Made by a program: the position numbers and the translations under genes. Below, one piece after another: positions 52,230-62,472 of a DNA stretch of 64,000 nt. Under the pieces are notes generated by a model. The model was not told the DNA's origin. It saw only the letters and a program-made list of their open reading frames with translations, and searched no databases. The stretch is from Bacillus yapensis (GTDB lineage: Bacteria > Bacillota > Bacilli > Bacillales > Cytobacillaceae), in contig NZ_SUND01000004.1 in assembly GCF_005280205.1 (NCBI RefSeq), positions 124,001 through 188,000 on the forward strand, written 5' to 3'. The first letter of the stretch is position 1; each line of letters begins with the position of its first letter.

Positions 52230-53102
52230 TTATTCATTAACCAGTATTTCTATAACTTTCTTAGCTTTTTTAACAGCTTCTGACTCCTTGGGCTCCCATA
52301 CGCAGGTAGTAAGTGCTTTCCATAGAGCCCATCCCCTTGCTCTGTCTTCTGTATCTTTATCTAATCCAATTGTGTTCAAAAAAATATCTCTACTTTTATC
52401 CTCAAAAAATGTCCAAGCCATGGCAAGATCTGCCGCTGGGTCCCCTACTGCCATAACTCCAAAGTCAATGACTGCTGATAATCTACCATTCGTTACAAGA
52501 AGATTGCCAGGAGCAACATCCCCGTGTATCCAGACAGGTTCATTCATCCACTTAGTTGATAATGCTCTATCCCAAATTTTAAGACACTTTTCCCGGTCTA
52601 CTAAATTCCCTAGAGTATCAAGAGAAGATAAAGCCCATTCATTGAATTTAAATTCGGTTAATGGACACCCTCGATAATAATTATGGATACCCCCAAAAGG
52701 ACCTTCACTCGCATCGATAGACTGTAACTCTACTAAAAATTCTCCTAATTCTCTTGCAAATTGATTTATATCAACTATATTTTCATGAGTCACTGTCTCA
52801 CCCTCTAGCCATTTGTAAATGGACCAAGGGTATGGATAATCCTTATTAGGTTTACCTTTGGCAAGTGGTTTAGAAATGGGTAGCGAAAGATGCTTGGATA
52901 ACACTGGTAGCCATCTATGTTCTTTTTCAACTTGAGAGACATACCCATCACCACTTGGCAATCTTACACTCATATATTCCCCTAAATGAAAAGTTCTGTT
53001 GTCGTGACCGCCATTTTCAACTGGCTTTATTTCTAAATTGGACCATTCTGGAAATTGTTCTTTCATTAAACTTTGAACTAAATCAACGTTGATATTTACC
53101 AT
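52230..53102 (-). CDS. Aminoglycoside phosphotransferase (APH)-family protein, 290 aa
   Basis: An eukaryotic-kinase-like fold with the APH catalytic loop WIHGDVAPGNLLV (HGD-x4-N) and the metal motif VIDFGVMAVGDPAADLAMAW. The N-terminal lobe has NGGHDNRTFHLGEYMSVRLPSG, with a lysine-poor ATP region that is common in this family. The substrate may be an aminoglycoside, homoserine or another small alcohol; most chromosomal APH-like proteins of bacilli have unknown substrates. The length (290) is typical. AAGGGGG lies 12 bases before the ATG. A resistance function is not shown by sequence. Confidence 0.85.
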   Translation of the reverse strand: MVNINVDLVQSLMKEQFPEWSNLEIKPVENGGHDNRTFHLGEYMSVRLPSGDGYVSQVEKEHRWLPVLSKHLSLPISKPLAKGKPNKDYPYPWSIYKWLEGETVTHENIVDINQFARELGEFLVELQSIDASEGPFGGIHNYYRGCPLTEFKFNEWALSSLDTLGNLVDREKCLKIWDRALSTKWMNEPVWIHGDVAPGNLLVTNGRLSAVIDFGVMAVGDPAADLAMAWTFFEDKSRDIFLNTIGLDKDTEDRARGWALWKALTTCVWEPKESEAVKKAKKVIEILVNE

Positions 53103-53220
53103 GTCTTTGATTACCCCCTTAGGACAGTTTGGAATTAGATTTAAAGCTTCTGATAAATTTTTTAAATTTTCTGTTTTATTTTATCATACTTTTCCATTAA
53201 CCTGTTTCGTTTTTTCCATA

Positions 53221-53256
53221 CCAAAAAGGCGTTGAACACTATAGTGATCAACGCCT
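53221..53256 (-). terminator. Terminator of the rph region
   Basis: Arms AGGCGTTGA (53227-53235) and TCAACGCCT (53248-53256) with an inner CACTATAGTG, followed on the minus strand by TTTTTGG. It lies 61 bases after the rph stop. Confidence 0.75.
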
Positions 53257-53316
53257 CATTTTGTTACCTAGTATGCTTATCAAAAATCCAATCGAAATCC
53301 GCGCTAGTAATTAACC

Positions 53317-55925
<2,609 letters not shown>

Positions 55926-56089
55926 CTATCCCTTTATGCTCTATTGATTCTAACAGCAGTAAATGTGAATAAACAGTCTATAATGCGTATTTCTCATGTG
56001 CTATAATTAAAGTAGGAAGTGTACTTATAAGATTCATCTTGACGTTTTTCACCCCTCATTATGATGTCTATTCTGTCCAGATTTCCCAA

Positions 56090-56122
56090 CAAAAAAGCAC
56101 TAACCCATATTGGATTAATGCT
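56090..56122 (-). terminator. Terminator of the DUF3953 gene
   Basis: On the minus strand AGCATTAATCC/GGGTTAGTGCT (wobbles) with a 4-base loop is followed by TTTTTTG, beginning 2 bases after the stop at 56124. Confidence 0.8.
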
Positions 56123-56123
56123 C

Positions 56124-56357
56124 TTAGTTCAATAGAAACCCTTGAAATGAAACGAAAATAGCAAACAGACAAACGGCTATAGATAAAATACCAAATCCTC
56201 TTCGTCCTTTTTTGAATTCTTCTATCCCTATTATCAATATAAATAACCCCATAAAAAAAGTCATAACTGGTTGAAACTCAAAATTCTTCGTAATCAATCC
56301 ATAACTTGCTAAAGACAAAGTAATGACACCAAAAATGATTTTCAAAGGTTTGAACAT
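56124..56357 (-). CDS. DUF3953 (YczI-like) small membrane protein, 77 aa
   Basis: Three membrane helices (IIFGVITLSLASYGLI; MTFFMGLFILIIGIEEF; FGILSIAVCLFAIFVSF) separated by short basic turns (KKGRRG). This is the pattern of the YczI/DUF3953 family of bacilli, with no known function. The gene is monocistronic with its own terminator. Start ATG; a GGGGG tract lies before it. Confidence 0.75.
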   Translation of the reverse strand: MFKPLKIIFGVITLSLASYGLITKNFEFQPVMTFFMGLFILIIGIEEFKKGRRGFGILSIAVCLFAIFVSFQGFLLN

Positions 56358-56392
56358 ATGAACCCCCTACTTTACGATAATTTAATAGACTC

Positions 56393-56557
56393 TTACATAC
56401 TAGGATTCTTTTTAGCGTTAATTTTCACAAAACCCAATATCAATAATGCAGCAAGAATCTTGACGATTATATTCGCTAGTATGGAGTTATCAACTGTTGT
56501 ACCTAATAAAATGCTACCTGGTATCAAAAGTAGAAGAAAACTAAATATAAATTTCAT
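56393..56557 (-). CDS. Small two-helix membrane protein, 54 aa
   Basis: ATG at 56557 overlaps the stop of the upstream gene (ATGA), with GAGGG 6 bases before it. It codes MKFIFSFLLLLIPGSILLG and a second hydrophobic helix (LANIIVKILAALLILGFV), ending in a basic tail (KINAKKNPSM). Short two-helix proteins of this kind are common in bacilli and often missed. Translational coupling to the phospholipase-C-like gene supports that it is real. Function unknown. Confidence 0.6.
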   Translation of the reverse strand: MKFIFSFLLLLIPGSILLGTTVDNSILANIIVKILAALLILGFVKINAKKNPSM

Positions 56558-57183
56558 CTTTTTCCCTCACTGATCAATCTTTTTGTTTTCAGTACACCTA
56601 AATCTATGGAAGTCTCTATATACCCGACGATCTGATCAAAGGTAAAGACATGAAGTGGTTCATCTAAAGCTTCCTTATCATACTCCAAATCCTCTAATGC
56701 GAACCGAGTGAAATTTTCAACATCCTTGGACTTAACCTCTTCTAAATCTAACACTTTCGAAAAGTTACTTAGTATATTTCTAAATTCATCTGAAAACCCA
56801 TAGTACTCTAATAATTTTCCATTGAGTAATCGAAAATCTTGATGATATAGCTTATATAAGCCTTCGTCAGCATCCATTCTGTTTCTTAACCAAGAAAGAT
56901 TAAACCCTCTTAGCCAAATATCATCGGCTATTAAATGAGTATAGTAGCCTAAAAGATAAGGATGTTCTTCATCCGAATCATATTTATGTAAAAAAACATT
57001 ATAATCAACACTTCTTGTATAATCCTCTACTTCACCTATAAAAAAATGAGATGCATTTTTCTCTTCAAATGAAAAGACAGCATCAGGAGCTATGCTTCCG
57101 AGTAAAAATGATGTCTTATCTTCTATTGATAAAGCATCTGCTATTTTCTTTCCGATAATTAAATGCATGATTCTTGAACCCAA
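56554..57183 (-). CDS. Zinc-dependent phospholipase C-like (PF00882-type) hydrolase, 209 aa
   Basis: The start TTG at 57183 gives MGSRIMHLIIGKKIADAL, the usual beginning of this family, with GAGGGGG 8 bases upstream. Histidines and aspartates that would bind zinc are visible: MHLIIG, GSIAPDAVF, ASHFF, VFLHKYD and GYYTHLIADDIW. The longer frame to 57264 would add a non-matching leader and is not used. Relatives are annotated as zinc-dependent phospholipase C or hydrolase and are intracellular, without a known substrate. The 54-aa membrane protein gene overlaps its end, suggesting a shared unit. Confidence 0.75.
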   Translation of the reverse strand: MGSRIMHLIIGKKIADALSIEDKTSFLLGSIAPDAVFSFEEKNASHFFIGEVEDYTRSVDYNVFLHKYDSDEEHPYLLGYYTHLIADDIWLRGFNLSWLRNRMDADEGLYKLYHQDFRLLNGKLLEYYGFSDEFRNILSNFSKVLDLEEVKSKDVENFTRFALEDLEYDKEALDEPLHVFTFDQIVGYIETSIDLGVLKTKRLISEGKR

Positions 57184-57290
57184 AATCCCAACCCCCTCTT
57201 TCAATATTTTAACAGAATTTTCTATTTCATGCAGAACTTTGTAAATGAAAAGAGCGCAAATCAACTTACTGATTTGTGCTCTTTATAACT

Positions 57291-57938
57291 TTATTTGGAC
57301 CGACTATGGAAATCTTCCTCAATTCCCTTCTTCCAGTTGCGATCAATCTTACTCTCTTTACGAAAATTCGTAACGGCTTCATTCAGAACTTCATAGTTTA
57401 GCTGAGTTCCTTTTTCATCGGCATGATAATCAACTGCATAATCTTCACTAATACCGAAATGAGCCGCGGTTGTTACAGCATCAATATTCGCTCCGAGAAA
57501 AATAAACTGCCAGCCATCCTTCTCTTTATGGTGCTCAATCATCTTTTTGATTTTCGTTGCATTGTATTCCTTACTGGAATTCTCCATACCATCAGTGGTG
57601 ATGACAAAAAGTACTTTTTCAGCACGTTCTTCCTCTTTCGTTTTCTTCTGGACGTTGGCGATTTTTTGAATCGAAAATCCAATAGCATCGAACAACGCTG
57701 TTGTACCTGATACCTCATAGTCTTCTTCCGCTATTGGAGAAATGCCTTTGATGTTGATACGGTCATGCAATAATTCATAATCGTGGTTGAAGATAACCGT
57801 GGTTACAACAGCTTCCCCTTCAGCTCCTTGCTGTTTTTTTAGCATGGAATTATAACCACCTATGGTATCGCCCTCAAGGCCCGCCATCGAACCACTCTTG
57901 TCTAAAATAAATACTAATTCTGTTAAATCTTTCTTCAT
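57291..57938 (-). CDS. VWA-domain protein, 215 aa
   Basis: A von Willebrand factor A domain fills the chain. The metal-ion-dependent adhesion site is intact: DKSGSM (D-x-S-x-S) at residues 13-18, the middle threonine in SGTTALFDAIG, and the aspartate in ITTDGMENSS. No signal peptide or membrane helix, so it is cytoplasmic. Bacterial VWA proteins of this size often work with MoxR ATPases or ADP-ribose-related genes. Here the preceding gene codes for a macro-domain protein 84 bases away on the same strand. A joint stress role is inferred. AGGAGGACATTAGAG lies before the ATG. Confidence 0.85.
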   Translation of the reverse strand: MKKDLTELVFILDKSGSMAGLEGDTIGGYNSMLKKQQGAEGEAVVTTVIFNHDYELLHDRINIKGISPIAEEDYEVSGTTALFDAIGFSIQKIANVQKKTKEEERAEKVLFVITTDGMENSSKEYNATKIKKMIEHHKEKDGWQFIFLGANIDAVTTAAHFGISEDYAVDYHADEKGTQLNYEVLNEAVTNFRKESKIDRNWKKGIEEDFHSRSK

Positions 57939-57998
57939 CTCTAATGTCCTCCATTCGTATGTTTATGAACTAAGGATAGCAAGATGAAGATTTGGATT

Positions 57999-58016
57999 GG
58001 TCGCTTTGAAAGCGAC
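57999..58016. other. Stable hairpin in the macro-VWA gap
   Basis: GTCGCTTT-GAAAGCGAC is a perfect stem. On the plus strand it is followed by ATTTTTTT, on the minus strand by no T-run. It may process or stabilise the messenger between the two genes. Confidence 0.4.
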
Positions 58017-58022
58017 ATTTTT

Positions 58023-58994
58023 TTATGCGCCTAACAACGGTTGGTCAAAGGAGAATAAGGCTTCGTTAATTTGATGGATGTTGTAGCTTCGCTCTTTAAT
58101 AAAATATTCGATGATTACGTCAAATTTGCTACTACGTGAAAGTGTGTAGCCCGCTGTAGACAGTAAATCATTGGTTTCGCTAACGTCCAGTTCTAGGGCA
58201 ATCGCAAATGCAATAACTGTCTTCTTTTTGGGCATATAATCGTCATCAGATCTAATTTTAGAAAAGAGCCTACGATCAATGTTCGCGCGTTTATATGTCT
58301 CGACATCCGTCATGTTCTTTTCATCAATCAATCGAAGTAACCGTTGGGAAAAAGTTTCCTCTAAATCTTCCATGATGTCTACTAAGCTGTACTTACTTTC
58401 AGATGGAGCTTCATTAAAGACTATCTGTTCTTCCCGAAGGCGATGGAAGTGAATTTCTAATTCTTCCACATAGTTTTCATCGATATATTCATTGATGGAA
58501 GCAAAAAGCTGTTTACTAAGGCCAAACGATTTTTTATCAAAAACAACGAGATAGACCTTCATATCCGAACTCATAAGGAACTGGCTAATGGTTGAAACAG
58601 CAATTTGCAAGGCATCTTCCTTCGGATAACCGTATATCCCAGTTGAGATGAGTGGAAATGCGACTGATTCACATTCATTCTTTTTTGCAAGCTCTAGTGA
58701 ATTGATGTAGGAAGCCTTAAGTAGATCGGCTTCGTGTTGAGTTCCTCCGTTCCAAACGGGACCGGAAGTATGAATGATGTATTTCGCCGGAAGCTTAAAT
58801 CCTTCTGTGATTACTGCATCTCCTACTGGACAATGACCAATTGCATCACAGGCTTTTTGAAGTTTCTCTCTTCCTGCTGCTTGAAAAATTGCTCCACAAA
58901 CACCACCGCCCATTTTCAATTGGGTATTCGCTGCGTTCACGATTGCATCTACCTGCATTTTCGTTATATCATTCCGGACAATTTCGAGTGGCAT
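58023..58994 (-). CDS. Macro-domain (ADP-ribose-binding) protein with C-terminal helical/HTH extension, 323 aa
   Basis: Residues 1-180 form a macro domain: VDAIVNAANTQLKMGGGVCGAIFQAAG, the ADP-ribose-binding loops VGDAVITEGFKLPAKYIIHTSG and SVAFPLISTGIYGYPKEDAL. It likely binds or removes ADP-ribose (O-acetyl-ADP-ribose deacetylase type). From about 215 on, there is a helical domain (SQRLLRLIDEKNMTDVETYKRANIDRRLFSKIRSDDDYMPKKKTVIAFAIAL). The spacing of its helices resembles a helix-turn-helix, so the protein may act as a sensor and regulator. The two-part architecture occurs in Firmicutes, often near VWA genes. AGGAG precedes the ATG. Confidence 0.88.
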   Translation of the reverse strand: MPLEIVRNDITKMQVDAIVNAANTQLKMGGGVCGAIFQAAGREKLQKACDAIGHCPVGDAVITEGFKLPAKYIIHTSGPVWNGGTQHEADLLKASYINSLELAKKNECESVAFPLISTGIYGYPKEDALQIAVSTISQFLMSSDMKVYLVVFDKKSFGLSKQLFASINEYIDENYVEELEIHFHRLREEQIVFNEAPSESKYSLVDIMEDLEETFSQRLLRLIDEKNMTDVETYKRANIDRRLFSKIRSDDDYMPKKKTVIAFAIALELDVSETNDLLSTAGYTLSRSSKFDVIIEYFIKERSYNIHQINEALFSFDQPLLGA

Positions 58995-59176
58995 AAGGAT
59001 GCTCCTGTCGTTTTTCTTTTATGATAAACGAAAAACGAATGATAGAACACTGAATTGAATCTCATACATAAAGTTTAAGTTTTCTTTAAACTAGTTAAAC
59101 TAATAAAATACAATATATTGAGTTGGTATAATTAACCATTCTTCATCGTAAATATGGTAAAATAGGGGGTGAGGAG

Positions 59177-59656
59177 ATGATTCATTTGTTACCAGAACAG
59201 ATTGAAAAAATTGCTGAAGAAGCTAGCAAAAATTTTGATCCGAAAGTTAATCATTTAATTCAAAGGATAGTCGAATCTGATGGTTCTATTACTTTTCCGT
59301 CCGAAGAATTAATTTTCAAAGTGGTAATAGATTTGTTAAAAAAACATACCCAAGTATTTACTCTGGATGGTTTAGAGCTTCAGAATAAAGAGGCAATTAG
59401 TACCTTTTTATGTGTCCTGGACAATATTCTTATTGCCGACCAGATAAAAAAAGCCCATGAACTAGTAAAACAAGAATTCCCGAATAGCAGACTTAAATTA
59501 GAGCTTCGTCCTGATCCGGAAAATGGTGAAGATGTCCTGTATTTTCTTATTCAATCCCTATCTGACCTTGACAAAGATATTGAATCTCTAAACTCAATAT
59601 ACGATGAAATTACTTTGAGTGAAAGATTTATTGTAAATCTTGATTTTTCATTATGA
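59177..59656 (+). CDS. Unknown partner protein of the HEPN gene, 159 aa
   Basis: I do not recognise the family. A soluble, mostly helical, acidic protein (pattern EEASKNFDPKVNHLIQRIVES; SEELIFKVVIDLLKKHTQVF; FLCVLDNILIADQIKKAHELV) that overlaps the next gene by four bases (ATGA). It is therefore translated with the HEPN protein. Such overlap and gene order (small acidic protein first) are common in toxin-antitoxin pairs, so this may be the antidote or a regulator. GGGGTGAGGAG precedes the ATG. The inference is not supported by a known domain. Confidence 0.6.
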   Translation: MIHLLPEQIEKIAEEASKNFDPKVNHLIQRIVESDGSITFPSEELIFKVVIDLLKKHTQVFTLDGLELQNKEAISTFLCVLDNILIADQIKKAHELVKQEFPNSRLKLELRPDPENGEDVLYFLIQSLSDLDKDIESLNSIYDEITLSERFIVNLDFSL

Positions 59657-60021
59657 TATTTGATTTTAATGAGTATATCTATCAAGCGGAAGAATGGGTT
59701 AAAAGGAATGAAGAAGCTTATAAACGCTCTGCAGTAAGTCGTGCTTATTATGGGGCATTTATCCTTACGAGAAAATATCTTAAATCTACCGGTAACCTAC
59801 CGAAAAAATTTAACGGTAATTCTCATGAAGAAATTTGGAATGCATTGTCAAAGTTAGGTCCTAAGGAAAAAATCATTGCAAACATAGGAAAATCTCTTAA
59901 GAATATGAGAAAGCAAGCTGACTATCAAGAAATTATACATGAAAATCTTTCACCTTGGTCTCAACTTGCTGTCTATCAAGCAAGATCAATCGTTACGCGT
60001 TTAACTGCTTTAGATAAATAG
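59653..60021 (+). CDS. HEPN-like domain protein, 122 aa
   Basis: The HEPN pattern is readable: the helix with AVSRAYYGAFILTRKYLKS (like the A-x-x-R-x-Y-Y-A core of HEPN proteins), then the late motif LKNMRKQADYQEII, where R-x-x-ADY is frequent in UPF0332/HEPN proteins. The length (122) fits. HEPN proteins often are ribonucleases of toxin-antitoxin or phage-defence pairs; the catalytic R-x4-6-H motif is not clearly visible here. The preceding gene overlaps by four bases. This is a reasonable but unproven toxin candidate. Confidence 0.65.
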   Translation: MIFDFNEYIYQAEEWVKRNEEAYKRSAVSRAYYGAFILTRKYLKSTGNLPKKFNGNSHEEIWNALSKLGPKEKIIANIGKSLKNMRKQADYQEIIHENLSPWSQLAVYQARSIVTRLTALDK

Positions 60022-60320
60022 TATTTTCTGAACAGTTTACTTTCACCTGTGTTTTATTTTGGTCTGTACCTATTTCAGACTATGCCTTCTCAAATGACAA
60101 ACCACTGCTGGAAACCTATCGTTCTCCTTCTTCATTTTGCGAAAAAATACAACCTGCTTCCCTTTTACAATCACATATTCTAGTAGATACTGATGGCAAT
60201 CTATATATATATGGGTTAAGGAACAAAAAGGACAGATCTGTTTAGAAATTTTTTTGTCTCATAAGTTTTCTAGGAGTTTATAATAGATACAATTCGTTTT
60301 CAAGAAAGGAAAATAGGAAT

Positions 60321-60770
60321 ATGAATCAGTTTCAACTCATTTGTTCGCTCCCAACCTATACGACTGTTGATTCAGCCATTCGACTTCCGATATGTGGAAA
60401 TTATGATTATTGGACTGCACTAATTCAATATTTTTTACCAAAGGCAGATACAATTGAAATTCATTGTTGGAATGATGAAATAGAGACTATAAAAGATGTT
60501 GAAGTTCTATTTGAGGAAAAAAAATATGAGGAGAACTTAACGATTTTCAGAGGAGAAAACGATTCTGTTCTTACGGATTATCTCTTGAAGGAACACCTGA
60601 ATCGTTTTGGAGAGTTCAAATGGTTTACGCTTAATTTGTATTTGAATATAGCTTCTGTGTTTCATTCAGGTCACTGGAGCACCGAATTATATGTCCCTAA
60701 TGCAACTGAAGGAGATATCTCATTTATCAAAAGTGTCATGCCTGCTGAAGCTATATTTGACCTATATTAG
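60321..60770 (+). CDS. Hypothetical protein, 149 aa
   Basis: Not recognised. It begins MNQFQLICSLPTYTTVDSAI and contains a central acidic helix region (DEIETIKDVEVLFEEKKYEENL) and aromatic-rich parts (FGEFKWFTLNLYLNIASVFHSGHWSTELYV). No signal peptide, membrane segment or metal motif is clear. AAGGAAAATAGG precedes the ATG and a terminator directly follows the stop, so the gene is real. Between 60022 and 60320, before this gene, I see only its promoter region and no other gene. Confidence 0.6.
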   Translation: MNQFQLICSLPTYTTVDSAIRLPICGNYDYWTALIQYFLPKADTIEIHCWNDEIETIKDVEVLFEEKKYEENLTIFRGENDSVLTDYLLKEHLNRFGEFKWFTLNLYLNIASVFHSGHWSTELYVPNATEGDISFIKSVMPAEAIFDLY

Positions 60771-60799
60771 CCTGACCCCAATTGATTGGAAGTCAGGCT
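60769..60799 (+). terminator. Terminator between the 149-aa gene and the esterase
   Basis: Arms AGCCTGAC (60769-60776) and GTCAGGCT (60792-60799) are perfect, with a 15-base loop, starting inside the stop codon; the plus tail is ATTCTC. It may end transcripts from both sides. Confidence 0.6.
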
Positions 60800-60807
60800 A
60801 TTCTCAT

Positions 60808-61761
60808 CTATTTCGTTAATGTCTTATTAAAAGCGTTCGCCAGTCCTTTACCCGCTTTTTCAAGAGCATCTTTCCCAAAGTCAATCACTTGGGACATGCT
60901 GACAAATCCATGAATCGTTCCGTCAAAACGAATGCATTCCACTTCAACACCCGCTTCTTTTAACTTTTCAGCATAGGCTTCCCCTTCATCACGTAATGGA
61001 TCATATTCAGCAGTGATAACAATGGCCGGTGGAAGTCCTGTAAGATCTTCAAAAAACATAGGTGTCACCAGTGGACTTTGTTTCTCTTCTTTATTGTTTA
61101 AATAGCAATTCATAAACCAATCCATCAACCCTGACGTGAGAAAATATCCTTCTCCATTTTCCACACTGGAAACCGTTGGCGTATCCACACCTGCTGCAGT
61201 ACTTGGGTAAAATAACACTTGATAACACAGGGCTGGACCATTATCCTGTTTCGCGAGATTCGTCACAACTGCTGATAAGGTCGCTCCAGCACTATCGCCT
61301 CCTATAGCGATTCGTGCAGGGTCAATTTGAAATTCTTCTGCATGATCATGAACATATTGAACAGAAGCGTAGGCATCCTCGACTGCGGCCGGAAATTTAT
61401 GCTCAGGCGCAAGTCGATAATCAACAGAAATCGTCACACAGTTCGCATGGTTCGTTAAAGCGCGGCAGACACTATCATGGGAATCAAGATCCCCGATTAC
61501 CCATCCTCCTCCATGGAAATAGACAAGTCCAGGATGGCTTGATTGTAATTCCTTTGGATAATAGACGCGTACTGGAAGGTCCCCGGCAGGACCAGGAATC
61601 GTACGGTTTTCTACTTTGCCGACTGGTTCGGCATCTTGATTTCTTGGTAATGATTGTGAGGCCCTAAGTTGTTCAGCGGTTAACGTTTCAAGAGGTGGCA
61701 ATTCTACAGCGTTGATTTGATCCAATACAAATTTTGATTTTGGCTCAAGTGGCATTCTCAT
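60808..61761 (-). CDS. Alpha/beta hydrolase, HSL (GDXG) esterase/lipase family, 317 aa
   Basis: The hormone-sensitive-lipase motifs are clear: YFHGGGWVIGDLDSHD (oxyanion hole HGGGW near residue 82), nucleophile GGDSAGATLSA (serine near 156), acid TAEYDPLRDEGE and catalytic histidine GTIHGFVSM. It splits short or medium acyl esters; no signal peptide, so cytoplasmic. Length (317) is standard. AAAAGGAAGG precedes the ATG. Its leader has a terminator-like hairpin and a nearby cre-like site, so it may be carbon-regulated. Confidence 0.92.
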   Translation of the reverse strand: MRMPLEPKSKFVLDQINAVELPPLETLTAEQLRASQSLPRNQDAEPVGKVENRTIPGPAGDLPVRVYYPKELQSSHPGLVYFHGGGWVIGDLDSHDSVCRALTNHANCVTISVDYRLAPEHKFPAAVEDAYASVQYVHDHAEEFQIDPARIAIGGDSAGATLSAVVTNLAKQDNGPALCYQVLFYPSTAAGVDTPTVSSVENGEGYFLTSGLMDWFMNCYLNNKEEKQSPLVTPMFFEDLTGLPPAIVITAEYDPLRDEGEAYAEKLKEAGVEVECIRFDGTIHGFVSMSQVIDFGKDALEKAGKGLANAFNKTLTK

Positions 61762-61831
61762 CGCCTTCCTTTTTCGTGGAATTTTCTAAAAATAAATACG
61801 AGACCGACCTTTTCTCCCCCCTTTAAAAAGA

Positions 61832-61875
61832 ACGGAGCCTACTAATAAATCTCCAAGTAAGCTCCAGTTCTCCGT
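61832..61875 (-). promoter_or_regulatory. Terminator-like hairpin in the esterase leader
   Basis: On the minus strand ACGGAG pairs with CTCCGT and an inner GAGCTTACT pairs with AGTAGGCTC (one wobble), then TTCTTTTT follows. It lies about 70 bases upstream of the ATG, so it may be an attenuator or the end of a small transcript. Confidence 0.45.
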
Positions 61876-61908
61876 GAAAGTATGTACTTGCTATTAAAAT
61901 ACGACTTT

Positions 61909-61924
61909 ATGAAAGCGTTGTCAA
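61909..61924. promoter_or_regulatory. cre-like site near the esterase/DUF2809 promoters
   Basis: ATGAAAGCGTTGTCAA matches WTGNAARCGNWWNCAW except for one G in the AT pair. It lies in the divergent promoter region. Confidence 0.45.
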
Positions 61925-62010
61925 TTATAATGATATTCGTCTTAACCTCGATTATATGACTTGTATTTTCTTGGCGATATAATACAATTTAATCAAGTCA
62001 AAATACAAGA

Positions 62011-62409
62011 GTGATTCAATTGAATACAAAACGACAATTCGTTTATTTTATAGCAGTAGTCCTTGTAATTATTTTAGGACTGGCGTCTAGGAAATACAGC
62101 AATTTCCTCCCCACATTTCTAGCCGAAAATGCAGGCGACACACTTTGGGCGATGATGGTCTATTTCGGCTTCCGCTTACTTTTTGTAGGTAAAAGAATTC
62201 TTACAGCTGTGTCTCTAAGCTTTTTATTCAGTTTCGGTATCGAATTCAGTCAACTCTATCAGGCAGACTGGATTAATCAACTTCGAGCAACCATTCTTGG
62301 AGCATTGATACTAGGCAAAGGATTTCTACTTGTCGATTTGATTCGCTATACCGTGGGAATTGTGCTTGCTGCATTTTTAGATAAACTCTCCTTAAAGTAC
62401 AATAACTAA
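62011..62409 (+). CDS. DUF2809 membrane protein, 132 aa
   Basis: Four membrane helices: FVYFIAVVLVIILGLAS, TLWAMMVYFGFRLLFV, AVSLSFLFSFGIEFSQLY, TVGIVLAAFLD. The conserved ASRKYSNFLP and FGIEFSQLYQADWINQLRATILGALILGKGF mark DUF2809. Function unknown. The start is uncertain: GTG at 62011 or the TTG at 62020 (GAGTGA upstream). A shared terminator follows. Confidence 0.8.
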   Translation: MIQLNTKRQFVYFIAVVLVIILGLASRKYSNFLPTFLAENAGDTLWAMMVYFGFRLLFVGKRILTAVSLSFLFSFGIEFSQLYQADWINQLRATILGALILGKGFLLVDLIRYTVGIVLAAFLDKLSLKYNN

Positions 62410-62429
62410 ACACGGTCCTCTAAATATCA

Positions 62430-62463
62430 AAAGACCTGCCTCTATGTATATGAGACAGGTCTT
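62430..62463. terminator. Terminator shared by DUF2809 and LacI genes
   Basis: Stem AAGACCTG-CCTC / GAG-ACAGGTCTT with a loop of 9 bases lies between two convergent genes and has A/T tails on both sides. Confidence 0.65.
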
Positions 62464-62472
62464 AAGAAATTC

